DNA of 51,675 nucleotides from NCBI GenBank assembly GCA_031261395.1, contig JAISJT010000051.1, forward strand, positions 1-51,675. Direction: 5' to 3'. Numbering within the stretch: position 1 is the first letter of the stretch; each line of letters starts with the position of its first letter. Under the pieces are notes generated by a model that worked only from the letters and a program-made list of their open reading frames with translations, searched no databases and was not told where the DNA came from. This DNA comes from Eubacteriales Family XIII. Incertae Sedis bacterium (GTDB lineage Bacteria > Bacillota > Clostridia > Peptostreptococcales > Anaerovoracaceae). This document shows, piece after piece, positions 32,221 through 41,282 of this stretch. The position numbers and the translations under genes were made by a program.

Positions 32221-33393
32221 TCATCCACAGCCGCCGAGCAATTTCGTCCGAATATGCTGCATCCGGTTCAGCGCCTCGATCAAAGTCTCATCCTTCTTCG
32301 CAAAGTGCAGCCGGATGATGTGGTTGATCTTTTCCTTAAAAAAGCTCGACCCCGGCACCGCCCCCACGCCGACCTTCTCAGCCAGCTCCTCGCAAAAGCG
32401 CACATCGTCCGTCGGCCCAAATTCCGACATATCGAGCAAGATATAATAAGCGCCCTGCGGCTCCGTATAAGGGATGCCGATGTCCGCAAGCCCCTTCAAA
32501 AACAAATCTCTCTTGCGCGTATATTCCGCAAGCAGTCCCGCATAATAATCTTCTCCGAATTTCAGCCCCGTCACAGCCGCCTCCTGCAGGGGCGCCGCCG
32601 CGCCGACAGTGAGAAAATCATGCACATTGCGCGCGATTTTCGTGATGCGTTCCGGTGCGATAATGTAGCCGATACGCCAGCCCGTGATAGAGTACGTTTT
32701 CGAAAGTGAACTGCACGATATTGTACGCTCAAACATGCCGGGCAGAGAGGCAATGTACGTGTGTGCGTACGGGGCATATACAATGTGCTCGTAGACCTCG
32801 TCTGTTATTACATAGGTATCGTACTTTTTCGCGAAGTCTGCGATCAGCGTCAATTCTTCTCGCGTGAAAACCTTGCCGCTCGGGTTCGACGGATTGCACA
32901 GAATCAGCGCCTTCGGATCCTGCCGGAAAGCCTCTTCGAGCTGATCCGCATCAAAGGCAAAGTCCGGCGGCCTCAGGTGTACATAGATCGGCTCGGCGCC
33001 GGAAAGCACCGTGTCCGCCGTGTAGTTTTCGTAGAACGGCGAGAAGACCACGACCTTGTCGCCGGGGTTGACGACCGTCATCATGGCCGCCATCATCGCC
33101 TCCGTGCTGCCGCAGGTCACGACGATTTCTTTTTCCGGATCAATGGGGATCCCCATGTATTTTGACTGCTTCTCCGCCAGGGCCTCACGGAAATTCTGAG
33201 CGCCCCAGGTGAGAGAATACTGATGCGGGCCCACCGGCGCGATTTGCGCCAAGCGGTTCAATATTTCCGCAGGGGGCTCAAAATCCGGGAAACCCTGACT
33301 GAGATTGACGGCGCCGTATTTCATTGACACTCTGGTCATTCGCCGTATAACGGAGTCCGTAAACCCCGATCCCCTTACCGACAAATCCTTCAA
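32221..33393 (-). CDS. Class I/II PLP-dependent aminotransferase
   Basis: 390 residues of the aspartate aminotransferase superfamily (KAT/MalY-like or methionine-type). NLSQGFPDFEPP, YSLTWGAQNFREALAEK, TCGSTEAMMAA, CNPSNPSGKVFTREEL, ITDEVYEHIVY and SSLSKTYSITGWRIGY with the Schiff-base Lys are all present, as is the C-terminal Arg in HIIRLHFAKK. Start is TTG 33393 (LKDLSVRGSG). It follows the hybrid histidine kinase by 25 bases on the same strand, so they may share a transcript. Substrate cannot be fixed; broad amino acid transamination is the usual role. Confidence 0.9.
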   Translation of the reverse strand: MKDLSVRGSGFTDSVIRRMTRVSMKYGAVNLSQGFPDFEPPAEILNRLAQIAPVGPHQYSLTWGAQNFREALAEKQSKYMGIPIDPEKEIVVTCGSTEAMMAAMMTVVNPGDKVVVFSPFYENYTADTVLSGAEPIYVHLRPPDFAFDADQLEEAFRQDPKALILCNPSNPSGKVFTREELTLIADFAKKYDTYVITDEVYEHIVYAPYAHTYIASLPGMFERTISCSSLSKTYSITGWRIGYIIAPERITKIARNVHDFLTVGAAAPLQEAAVTGLKFGEDYYAGLLAEYTRKRDLFLKGLADIGIPYTEPQGAYYILLDMSEFGPTDDVRFCEELAEKVGVGAVPGSSFFKEKINHIIRLHFAKKDETLIEALNRMQHIRTKLLGGCG

Positions 33394-33418
33394 GACATTT
33401 TTCTCATCTCGTCATTGG

Positions 33419-35566
33419 TCATAAATATTTCCCGAGGATGCCCATCACCTGATCGAAATCGAGCGGCTTTCCGATATGCGCATTCATGCCCGAGGCGAGC
33501 GCCTGGTCAATGTCCTCCTGGAAGACGTTTGCGGTCATTGCCACGATGGGGATGGCCGCCGCCTTTGGGATGTTCAGGGCGCGGATCTCCTGCGTCGCGG
33601 CATAGCCGTCGAGGATGGGCATCTGTACATCCATCAGGATCAGATCGAAGGCCGCCGGATCTTTTTCGAAAAGGTCCACGGCTATGCGCCCGTTCTCGGC
33701 TTCCGTGATAGCGACTCCTGTCACTTCGAGATAGGCGCTCACGATCTCGCGGTTGATTTCCATATCCTCCGCAAGCAGGATGCGCTTGCCCGCAAAAATA
33801 TTGTCTACGCTTTCCGGCGTGATCGTCTCGGACGAAACCGCCAAACCCGACGTATCCGCGATCTGCGCAGACACCGTGAATGTGAAAGTCGAGCCCTTGC
33901 CCGGCTCGGAGGTGACCCAAATGCGGCCATCCATCATCTCTACGATATTCTTGGAAATGGCAAGACCCAAACCTGTCCCGCCGTACTGTCTGGACACATT
34001 GCTGTCCGCCTGCTCGAAGGCCTGGAACAAACGCGCCTGCTGTTCCTCTGTCATGCCCACTCCGGAATCTGAAACGGCAAATTCGATTTCGCAAACGCCG
34101 TCCGTTTTGGACAGAAGACGCGCAGACAAGAGGATATTGCCTTCATCCGGCGTGAACTTCACGGCGTTCGAAAGCAGATTGGCCAGCACCTGTACGAGGC
34201 GCTGTTCGTCTGAGTGCAGGCCGTCCGGGATCTTCGCATCGATGTCCGTCCCGAAATTCAGTTGCTTTTCAACCATCTTGAACGACATGATGGTAGAGAC
34301 TTTTTCGATCAATTCCGCAAAGGCAAAGTCGTAATGATTTAGTTCGAGTTTGTTCGCTTCTATCTTCGACATATCGAGGATGTCGTTGATGACGCCGAGC
34401 AGGTGCCGGGACGCATCCTCGATCTTTTTCAGCCCGTCATCCTTGCGCTCCATGCTCTCCGATTTCTGTGCGATGGCGGTCAGACCAATCACCGCATTGA
34501 GAGGCGTCCTGATTTCGTGGCTCATATTCGACAGGAAGGTCCCCTTGGCGCGGCTCGCGTCCTCGGCCTTCGCTTTCAGCTCTGTCAGTTCCGCGTTTTG
34601 ATGATCCAGTTTCACATAGGGCGCCGCCTGCATTCGCGACAGGAAAATAGCCGCGACCGCCCCGATTAGCAAATACAGCAGACCCGACAAGAGGAATGAA
34701 TTGCGCATGCTCGGGATCGGGGTATCCGATACCGGGACGGACAGGAAGAGCACCCAGCGCTCCGTATTGTGCATGATGGGGATGTAGGCGCAAATGATAT
34801 CCGCGCCATCTTCCGTATAATGAGCCACCACGGCATCGCCTCCGTCGCCCGCGAGTGCGTTCACCACCAGCTTGGCCAGCGCACTATTGCCTTCATCGTT
34901 GTATTGTGCGTTCAGTCCGGCCTTGTCCGAAGCCGCGATCACATAGCCCTCGCCGTCGACGATGAAGATCTTGCCCGCATCGTAGATCCCATAATCAGAA
35001 CCGGAAATCAGCTGTGAGAAATATCCGCTGACGAGCGTCGCGACAAACACCATGCCGTCCGACAAAGGCGTATAACAGCGGATCACATAATCCCCGCTTG
35101 CCGTGACCACCGTGTCCGCCACATAGACGCCTTCTGCCGGCGTATTTTTCAAATCTTTTTCGATGCTCGCAAAATCGGGTTTTGCGTATGCCGCGTCTGC
35201 TTTCTCCGCAGAAAACAAGCGTCCGTCCGGCAGGGCAACAGCAAGGGATACAAAGTTCGGACCCTTGCCCACTTCGTCCGAAAGCGCCGCACTGACCCCG
35301 GCTTCTCCGCCATCTGTGTAGGCACGGTCCATCATGCCGCCGACATACATCGTATCGTCCATGATCTTGCCGATGGACGACGTCGTCATGTCCGAGGCAA
35401 GGTGTCCGACAAGCACAAGGTCCTGTGACACGGTCTTCGTGATCTCGTTGTTGCCGTTGTATATACCCACAATAGTGGCGACCACGGAATTGGCAGCGAT
35501 CACGATAATGATAATCAGCGCGGCCCGCAGTCTTACCGACTTTATCCTATCTGTTTCTTTGTGCAT
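33419..35566 (-). CDS. Hybrid sensor histidine kinase with dCache-type sensor and receiver domain
   Basis: 715 residues. A transmembrane helix at about 13-35 is followed by a large extracytoplasmic sensor region (about 40-285, Cache-like: DGMVFVATLVSGYFSQLI, IFIVDGEGYVIAAS). Then a second helix (SFLLSGLLYLLIGAVAAIF), HisKA with FLSNMSHEIRTPLNAVIGL, HATPase_c with the N box NLLSNAVKFTP, DSGVGMTEEQ and GTGLGLAISKNIVEMM, and a receiver domain with LILMDVQMPILDGYAA (phospho-Asp). No DNA-binding output is fused, and no Hpt protein or separate regulator is nearby. Signal likely a small molecule such as an amino acid or carboxylate, by family analogy only. Confidence 0.92.
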   Translation of the reverse strand: MHKETDRIKSVRLRAALIIIIVIAANSVVATIVGIYNGNNEITKTVSQDLVLVGHLASDMTTSSIGKIMDDTMYVGGMMDRAYTDGGEAGVSAALSDEVGKGPNFVSLAVALPDGRLFSAEKADAAYAKPDFASIEKDLKNTPAEGVYVADTVVTASGDYVIRCYTPLSDGMVFVATLVSGYFSQLISGSDYGIYDAGKIFIVDGEGYVIAASDKAGLNAQYNDEGNSALAKLVVNALAGDGGDAVVAHYTEDGADIICAYIPIMHNTERWVLFLSVPVSDTPIPSMRNSFLLSGLLYLLIGAVAAIFLSRMQAAPYVKLDHQNAELTELKAKAEDASRAKGTFLSNMSHEIRTPLNAVIGLTAIAQKSESMERKDDGLKKIEDASRHLLGVINDILDMSKIEANKLELNHYDFAFAELIEKVSTIMSFKMVEKQLNFGTDIDAKIPDGLHSDEQRLVQVLANLLSNAVKFTPDEGNILLSARLLSKTDGVCEIEFAVSDSGVGMTEEQQARLFQAFEQADSNVSRQYGGTGLGLAISKNIVEMMDGRIWVTSEPGKGSTFTFTVSAQIADTSGLAVSSETITPESVDNIFAGKRILLAEDMEINREIVSAYLEVTGVAITEAENGRIAVDLFEKDPAAFDLILMDVQMPILDGYAATQEIRALNIPKAAAIPIVAMTANVFQEDIDQALASGMNAHIGKPLDFDQVMGILGKYL

Positions 35567-35615
35567 CCCTTTCGCGGATTCTCCCCTCCGAACTATGTAA
35601 GCAACAATTGCCTAC

Positions 35616-35644
35616 ATTGTACCCCATCACAAAAGCGAGTTCAA
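35616..35644 (-). promoter_or_regulatory. Promoter of the hybrid kinase gene
   Basis: On the minus strand TTGAAC (35639-35644), 17 bases, TACAAT (35616-35621), giving a leader of roughly 45 bases that contains GGAGGGGAG. This is one of the few non-leaderless arrangements in the window. Confidence 0.6.
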
Positions 35645-35668
35645 ACAAAGAATATACGAGGCATCATT

Positions 35669-35836
35669 TCAGCCTGTCAACAAGATCTTTATTCCGATAA
35701 TAATAAGAATCACGCCCCCGGCGATCAGAGTCTTTTTTGCCGTGAATTTTTCCGTAGCCAGACCAATACAGACAGCGACAGCAAACGCATCCATAGCAAG
35801 CCCAAGAGCAATCAAAATTATTGTTATGTCGCTCAT
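35669..35836 (-). pseudogene. mntP: Miniature MntP-like protein: first and last helix joined
   Basis: 55 residues with GGAG ribosome site and ATG 35836. The first part ILIALGLAMDAFAVAVCIGL matches the N-terminal helix of the manganese efflux pump MntP, including the conserved MDAFAV. The remainder, KKTLIAGGVILIIIGIKILL, matches the last helix. The roughly 130 residues between them in a normal 180-190 residue MntP are missing without loss of reading frame. Either a decayed gene with a clean internal deletion or a retained mini-protein. No yybP-ykoY riboswitch is recognisable upstream. Confidence 0.75.
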
Positions 35837-35872
35837 TTTACTCCGTTGGGAAAGCGAGTTCAACAGGATTGA

Positions 35873-35915
35873 CCCTGCCGGAAACTCTTGGGGGGAAGAG
35901 TGTCTCCCGGCAGGG
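35873..35915 (-). terminator. Nested hairpin downstream of the giant surface protein gene
   Basis: Outer 9-base arms CCCTGCCGG (35873-35881) and CCGGCAGGG (35907-35915), inner arms ACTCTT (35884-35889) and AAGAGT (35896-35901), loop of six G (six C in the minus transcript). It begins about 36 bases after the stop of the 1691-aa gene. There is no T run, so it is an atypical terminator or an RNA 3'-end stabiliser. Confidence 0.5.
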
Positions 35916-35951
35916 CCATCATAAAGATATTAGAATATACTTAAAAAAGTA

Positions 35952-38900
35952 TTATTCTGCAGCTGCTTGCATGTAATTCTTCTCATCCCCATCGCCGCTT
36001 GCTCTCGATTTTCTGTTTCTGTAAACAGCGAACGATGCGAGTTGTACGATGAATACGATACCAACATATGTTGTCGATTTGTTGAACCAAACCACCGGAA
36101 GACTCATATCATCCAGAATGATCCATACAATCAGCGTCGCGCCCCCAAGAATAATCGTCAGCGCCTTGAAGATGTTCTCTGCACCATATGATTTCAAATC
36201 ATCCCTGCGTCCGCGATTCATGACAATTCCGATGATCAGCAAGACGGAAACGAGAAACGCGATCAGGGAGAGCAGCAGGGAGATCAGGCTCCATGCGCCC
36301 TGACCAATGAAGTTTCCGAGCGGTACATTTCCGCTTGTCAGGTCATTGAAGATATTGCCGGTCTGCGCTTCCAGTTTGATCTCCGCCTCGGGAGGGAATC
36401 CTGATTCGGCACGTGGCAGTGTAGGCTCCGCAATGTCTGTCTCTGTCGCAGTAGATGGATCTGCGTTAACGGTCTGCTCGGGCGGAGGCGCCACGGTAGT
36501 CGCGGGAGGCTGAGTGATCTCAGGCGGATCCGCCGGTGTATCCTCAGGCGGATTCGCGGGCGGTCTTGGCGGCGCAGGCGGTTCATTGCCGCCTCCGCTA
36601 TTATAAGTCCACTGAGCGAAGAACGTCACATTCGCTGTGATATTGCTATAGGATGATCCTTCCGCATAGCCTATACCCGAACCATCAAACTTCGTATTCC
36701 AGCCGCCGAAAGTATAGCCATCCTTTGTCAGAGTGCCGGCGCCGAGAACCGTTACCGCACTTCCTTTGTAATACGAATTGCTTCCGGAAGGCGCATTGCC
36801 CGCATTGTCTGCAGGAGCAGAGCCGCCCGTATTGCCGTTGCCGTCGTAGGTCACTGTGTATTTGGGGGTTATGACGGTTTCGTCATCTCCGTTATAAATC
36901 CACCGTGCAAAGAACGTAACATTCGCTCTGATATTGCTATAGGATGAGCTGGCCGCATAGCCGATACCCGAACCATCAGCCTTGGTATTCCAGCCGCCGA
37001 AAGTATAGCCTCCCTTGGTCAGTGTGCCGGCGCCGAGAACCGTGACCGCACTTCCTTTGTAATACGAATTGCTTCCGGAAGGCGCATTGCCGCCTTTATC
37101 TGAAGGAACAGTACCACCCGTGTTGCCATTGCCGTCGTATGTCACGGTGTATTTTGGGAGTACGACCGTGCCGCCGCCACCGCCTTCGCCGTCACCGCCG
37201 CTGCCGTCCGAAACGGTGACGTTGTTGGTGAAGGAACCGGCTGTGTCCGGGGCTTTATCGGTATAGGTAAGCGTGATCTCTGCGTCCGCAGCAAGCGTGT
37301 CTATCGTAACGATGTGATCTGTTACGTGGATATTTCCCGTCCCGGCAGTCGTGAACTGACCCGTGCCGCTGCCGATACCATTGTCGGTGACTGTGATGGC
37401 ATTCTTCACGCCACTCGTGATGTTCTTCACTTTGATCGTGAAGGTCAAATCTTCTCCCGGCGCATACGCAGCCTTGGGATTGTTGATCGTCTTCGTCACT
37501 TTGTAGTCATCAACGTCATCTTCGACAACAAAATGCGCAATCACGAATACATTCGGCGCCGCAGTGACTTTAAAGCGAATATTGTATGTCCCCGTGATAT
37601 CCTTATCAAAACCGCCTGTTGAATCTACCGTGACAGCTGCGCCGGGTGCGGCATAGGGGCCGGGATTTTGCCATGCGTGTGCAAGGGCCGCATCGATGAA
37701 ATCCTGGTCATTCACAGGCGCGTTTGCAGCGCCCTTTGTGAATGTAGCATCGTTTGCGGCAATACTGTATTCGTCGCTTGCGTTCGTATTATCTGCGGGA
37801 GTAATAATAAATTGAGTCGTCGATGATTCATCATGGCCTGCAATGCCAAGTTCATAGGCTACCGTCAGTGTGAACTCAACCGAATCAGGGTCGATGTTCA
37901 TGCTGAGCGCCTCGTTGATCAAATCATTGATATCATTCGTGATTTGAGCGGCAAGGGCATTGATGTCTACAACAATATCTTCAAAAGATGCTCCGTTTTT
38001 TGTAGCCTGCGCATGCCCGGCCAGAACCAAGGCCTCAATAATTGCGTCTTCGTTCCCAAACAGCGCCATAAGGTCAACAAAATCTTCAAAGCTTAGTTGT
38101 ACTACCGGGTCAGAAGTGATTTGATACGCATCCCGCAACTTGTAAGTTACCGTTGCAAGCGTACTTTCAGCCCCTGGATAAGCCTCTGCCTCTGTCCAGT
38201 AATCTTGCGGATCAGGCCCGAGTGCGGTTTGAGACAAAACCCCGTACGCTAATGTAAGCGTATCGCCTTCGTTTGCGAATTGCACACTACTACCGCTTTT
38301 GTTGATACCGCTACCATTGCCGTAGGCATCCAATTCGCCAACCGGCCTATAGGTATAGTCGAAAACAGTGTGTTCTGAGCCCGACGGACCGGTCGTATAC
38401 ATGCTGTTTACAAGCGGTATATTTACTCCGTTTTCCCAGGCGCGCACATTTGCAAGTCCCATGAGATACTGATATTTTGAACCCGGATGCTGATCTGCAT
38501 TTTGCGCTGCATCAACAGCGTCCGCCCACTCAGCCGGCGTCAGATAGATAGGCGAGTCATCGGCAACGATAGTGTATCCGCTGCTAAAGCCTACAACAAG
38601 GCTGTCGGTGACGATAAACCATGAATCTACAGCAAGCCCTTCCGCCGGAACGCTAAAGTTCACTTTGTAAGAACCCTCAGCCGCCGCAAAGGCCGCGCCG
38701 CCATCGCCATCATAGTCAACTTCGATAATTCCGGGAGCAACAGGTACCAAAATACCACTACCCACAGAACTCTCAACATATGCGCGAGCATTGGCCGCAT
38801 CAATAAAGGCCAGGTCAATAGCGTCCTGACCGCCAGCGCATAGAAGCGCGTCCGCCTCGTCAATGCTGAGAATAACCGGCGAATTTGCATACGCGCCTGC

Positions 38901-41027
38901 ATCGATCACGTTCAGCGTGTATACAAGCGAAGTAATATTGTTGTTCGCGATCATTTTCGGAAGCATACTGCCGGCGATGCTGAAGTTGATAGCATGAACG
39001 CCGGCGGTAGTGCACGCCGCAGCGAGCGTCGGATCATCGACCGCCGTCAATGGATGCACCACGGTAACGGGCGCCAGCCATTCCGGTCTTTGTCCGTCGT
39101 TCGTATCAGGATCCGTTCCTGCCGTGAACATCGCATTGTAGTCCAGCCCTGTGTGAGTCTGTAGCACTACCGGACTCGGCGGAAGCATATTGATTGTCGT
39201 TTCTCCGCTGTTTGCGCTGAGTGAGAAATAGACGATGGGATTTTGATTGAAAAAGACGCCGCCGGGCTCGAGAACATCTTCTGTATAGTTGTTCGGATTG
39301 TAAACTAATGGTATTCCATAGAATGCAATGTCTTCTACGGAACAATTCAGATAGACAGCATACGCTTGCTTTACTTCATCGCTCAACCCATTGAGCATCT
39401 GTTGTACATCATCAAATATTTCCTGAAAATCGCAGCCGTAGTAAGCGCCCTGCGGATAGCCGCCGCGCAAATCTAACGCATTGCTCCAAAAGGCGCCCGC
39501 TCCATATGCAGCAGATGATGCAAAATCAACATCTTCGAGCAGTATGCACATACCAAAAGCGCCTGTTCCGATACTTGTAGTATTACGAAGGTCTGCCGCC
39601 TTAAGACTTCTGCACGCATAAAAAGCAAACAAGCCTATCGTCTCAAGCTTGCTCGTATCTACATTGGCAAGGTTAAAACAACCGCTAAATACACTCTCAG
39701 GGATATCGGTAAGTGTTCCTAAATTCGCAGTTGTAAGGCTTTGGCAATTTGTAAATGCGCTTTTCCCAATTGACGCAGCATTTGAAAGGTCAATTGTTTC
39801 AAGACTGCCACACTCAGAAAACGCACCTTCTCCGATTGTCAATGCATGCTCAAGATTTATTTCTTTAAGATTTCCGCAGTTCTGAAATGCCTGTTGCCCA
39901 ACTGCATACAAATTATTACTATTAATATTCACTGTTACCAAACTGGTATTATCTCCGAATGCACGCTCACCGATTGACTGGACATCGGTAAAATCCGCTC
40001 CGATAAGATTAGAGCATCTGAAAAATGATAGTTCATCAAGTATCGTGACGCTTGTCAGGTCAACATTCGTAAGTTCGGTACACTCGCGAAACGCACTGTT
40101 GCCAATTTCCGTTATGCTATCAAGATTAATATTGGTCAGTGCAGAAAGCTTGGCGAACGCTTGCTCGCCAATGATGGTGGTACTGGAACCGAGTATTACG
40201 GTTTCCAGTTTTTTTGGCCTGTGGTTGGCAAAGAGAAAAACACTAGAATTGCCGAAAGCTCCATCCGGAATTTCCAAATTGATGATCCCTGACAAATCGA
40301 GTGTTACAATATTTTCCAAACCGGGTTCAGATGCATGCACAGGGTAAGGGGAATAACCAATCAGCTTCCAGTCGCTATTGAAAATATAGCTATACCCTTT
40401 ATACGGATCGGTGTCAAAACGATAAGAGTCGGCGGAACATAGTTCACCGTTTAATGCGAGTTTTGAAATATCATCAAAACTAAAGGTTTCGGTATAGGCA
40501 GTGTTGAAGTCCGTGAGAGCATCGTATAGTTTGTCAAACAGACCATAATTTTGACCCGTAAGCCCTGTCACGACCACATCCAGAGTCCCGTCAGAAAGCA
40601 GCGTGATCGTTACACCGCCGTAGGTATGGGATGTACCCACCGGCGCCTCCAATATTTCCAATGACTCCTCATCCTCTTCCGGAGACTCCGGGACAACAGC
40701 CTCTTCATCCGGTACTTCGGAAAGAATCATGTCCACGTCTGCATCCACATCCACGTCCGAATCCACGTCCGCATCCGAATCCACGTCCGCATCCGAATCC
40801 ATGTCCGCATCCACACCTTCTTCTTCTGGCGGATCAAGATCAACGGGCAGGTCAATGTCTGCAGAAGTCTCATCCTCTTCAGAAGCGGCGGCACCCACCC
40901 CCATGGAATTATCTTCCATCTCCTGATCGCTTGCCGCGCTTGCCGGCACCGAATACAGAACCATCATCATCGCGGCCATAATGATCGCAATTATTCTGCT
41001 CTTCATAGTTGTACGCTTACTTTTCAT
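35952..41027 (-). CDS. Giant BspA-like leucine-rich repeat surface protein with InlB-type repeats
   Basis: 1691 residues. Signal peptide about 1-32, an Asp/Glu-rich region with DADVDSD repeats (55-105), BspA-type LRRs (about 240-515: e.g. SIGERAFGDNTSLVTVNI, IGEGAFSECGSLETIDL), a long unassigned exported middle, a DUF11-like segment (TFTIKVKNITSGVKNAITV, about 1190-1290), two 97-residue InlB/Flg_new repeats (YTVTYDGNGNTGG...GGWNTK), a Pro-rich spacer, and at the C terminus three to four transmembrane helices rather than LPXTG. ATG 41027 follows GGGGGT. It probably acts in adhesion or host or matrix contact. Divided by 255 bases from the tethered ECF sigma gene that may control it. Confidence 0.9.
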   Translation of the reverse strand: MKSKRTTMKSRIIAIIMAAMMMVLYSVPASAASDQEMEDNSMGVGAAASEEDETSADIDLPVDLDPPEEEGVDADMDSDADVDSDADVDSDVDVDADVDMILSEVPDEEAVVPESPEEDEESLEILEAPVGTSHTYGGVTITLLSDGTLDVVVTGLTGQNYGLFDKLYDALTDFNTAYTETFSFDDISKLALNGELCSADSYRFDTDPYKGYSYIFNSDWKLIGYSPYPVHASEPGLENIVTLDLSGIINLEIPDGAFGNSSVFLFANHRPKKLETVILGSSTTIIGEQAFAKLSALTNINLDSITEIGNSAFRECTELTNVDLTSVTILDELSFFRCSNLIGADFTDVQSIGERAFGDNTSLVTVNINSNNLYAVGQQAFQNCGNLKEINLEHALTIGEGAFSECGSLETIDLSNAASIGKSAFTNCQSLTTANLGTLTDIPESVFSGCFNLANVDTSKLETIGLFAFYACRSLKAADLRNTTSIGTGAFGMCILLEDVDFASSAAYGAGAFWSNALDLRGGYPQGAYYGCDFQEIFDDVQQMLNGLSDEVKQAYAVYLNCSVEDIAFYGIPLVYNPNNYTEDVLEPGGVFFNQNPIVYFSLSANSGETTINMLPPSPVVLQTHTGLDYNAMFTAGTDPDTNDGQRPEWLAPVTVVHPLTAVDDPTLAAACTTAGVHAINFSIAGSMLPKMIANNNITSLVYTLNVIDAGAYANSPVILSIDEADALLCAGGQDAIDLAFIDAANARAYVESSVGSGILVPVAPGIIEVDYDGDGGAAFAAAEGSYKVNFSVPAEGLAVDSWFIVTDSLVVGFSSGYTIVADDSPIYLTPAEWADAVDAAQNADQHPGSKYQYLMGLANVRAWENGVNIPLVNSMYTTGPSGSEHTVFDYTYRPVGELDAYGNGSGINKSGSSVQFANEGDTLTLAYGVLSQTALGPDPQDYWTEAEAYPGAESTLATVTYKLRDAYQITSDPVVQLSFEDFVDLMALFGNEDAIIEALVLAGHAQATKNGASFEDIVVDINALAAQITNDINDLINEALSMNIDPDSVEFTLTVAYELGIAGHDESSTTQFIITPADNTNASDEYSIAANDATFTKGAANAPVNDQDFIDAALAHAWQNPGPYAAPGAAVTVDSTGGFDKDITGTYNIRFKVTAAPNVFVIAHFVVEDDVDDYKVTKTINNPKAAYAPGEDLTFTIKVKNITSGVKNAITVTDNGIGSGTGQFTTAGTGNIHVTDHIVTIDTLAADAEITLTYTDKAPDTAGSFTNNVTVSDGSGGDGEGGGGGTVVLPKYTVTYDGNGNTGGTVPSDKGGNAPSGSNSYYKGSAVTVLGAGTLTKGGYTFGGWNTKADGSGIGYAASSSYSNIRANVTFFARWIYNGDDETVITPKYTVTYDGNGNTGGSAPADNAGNAPSGSNSYYKGSAVTVLGAGTLTKDGYTFGGWNTKFDGSGIGYAEGSSYSNITANVTFFAQWTYNSGGGNEPPAPPRPPANPPEDTPADPPEITQPPATTVAPPPEQTVNADPSTATETDIAEPTLPRAESGFPPEAEIKLEAQTGNIFNDLTSGNVPLGNFIGQGAWSLISLLLSLIAFLVSVLLIIGIVMNRGRRDDLKSYGAENIFKALTIILGGATLIVWIILDDMSLPVVWFNKSTTYVGIVFIVQLASFAVYRNRKSRASGDGDEKNYMQAAAE
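36598..37160 (-). repeat. Two direct 291-base repeats coding InlB/Flg_new domains
   Basis: The two copies encode 97-residue units that begin KYTVTYDGNGNTGG and share long stretches such as SGSNSYYKGSAVTVLGAGTL. The near-identity of the DNA suggests recent duplication or conversion and allows copy-number change. Confidence 0.8.
40732..40814 (-). repeat. Tandem 18-base repeats coding the Asp-rich region
   Basis: Units close to ATCCACGTCCGCATCCGA recur about three to four times with 6-base subunits (TCCGCA, TCCACG), coding DSDADV-type steps. Length in multiples of 6 or 18 keeps frame, so slippage would change only the length of the acidic stalk. Confidence 0.75.
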
Positions 41028-41150
41028 AGTTACCCCCCGATTGAGTTTCTACAATGTTTTACGAATGATAGCGTCATATGAAACGCCGGAACCAACGTAA
41101 AACTACGCTTTTATTTGTTCTAAAACTTTAGAAGAGATGAGTGGACAGTT

Positions 41151-41161
41151 TACTGCCTCGC
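41151..41161. promoter_or_regulatory. TACTGCCTCGC element upstream of the surface protein gene
   Basis: TACTGCCTCGC is preceded by GACA three bases earlier. The same 11-mer preceded by GACA four bases earlier recurs at 42483 upstream of the ECF sigma gene. A shared regulatory site is inferred. The rest of the 255-base gap is AT-rich with no gene. Confidence 0.4.
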
Positions 41162-41282
41162 CGGTATTTTTTTATTCAAGTTCGATTCTCCCAAAATATT
41201 CATGCCTTTGCGTTACAAAATATATACCACGATAATCAGGATGTTAAACATAACTTTTTTGATTTTTTCGGGACTTTTCGTA

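Noticed and set aside
35837-35951. yybP-ykoY manganese riboswitch before the mini-MntP gene
   Set aside because: The region forms a simple nested hairpin and lacks the conserved riboswitch loops.
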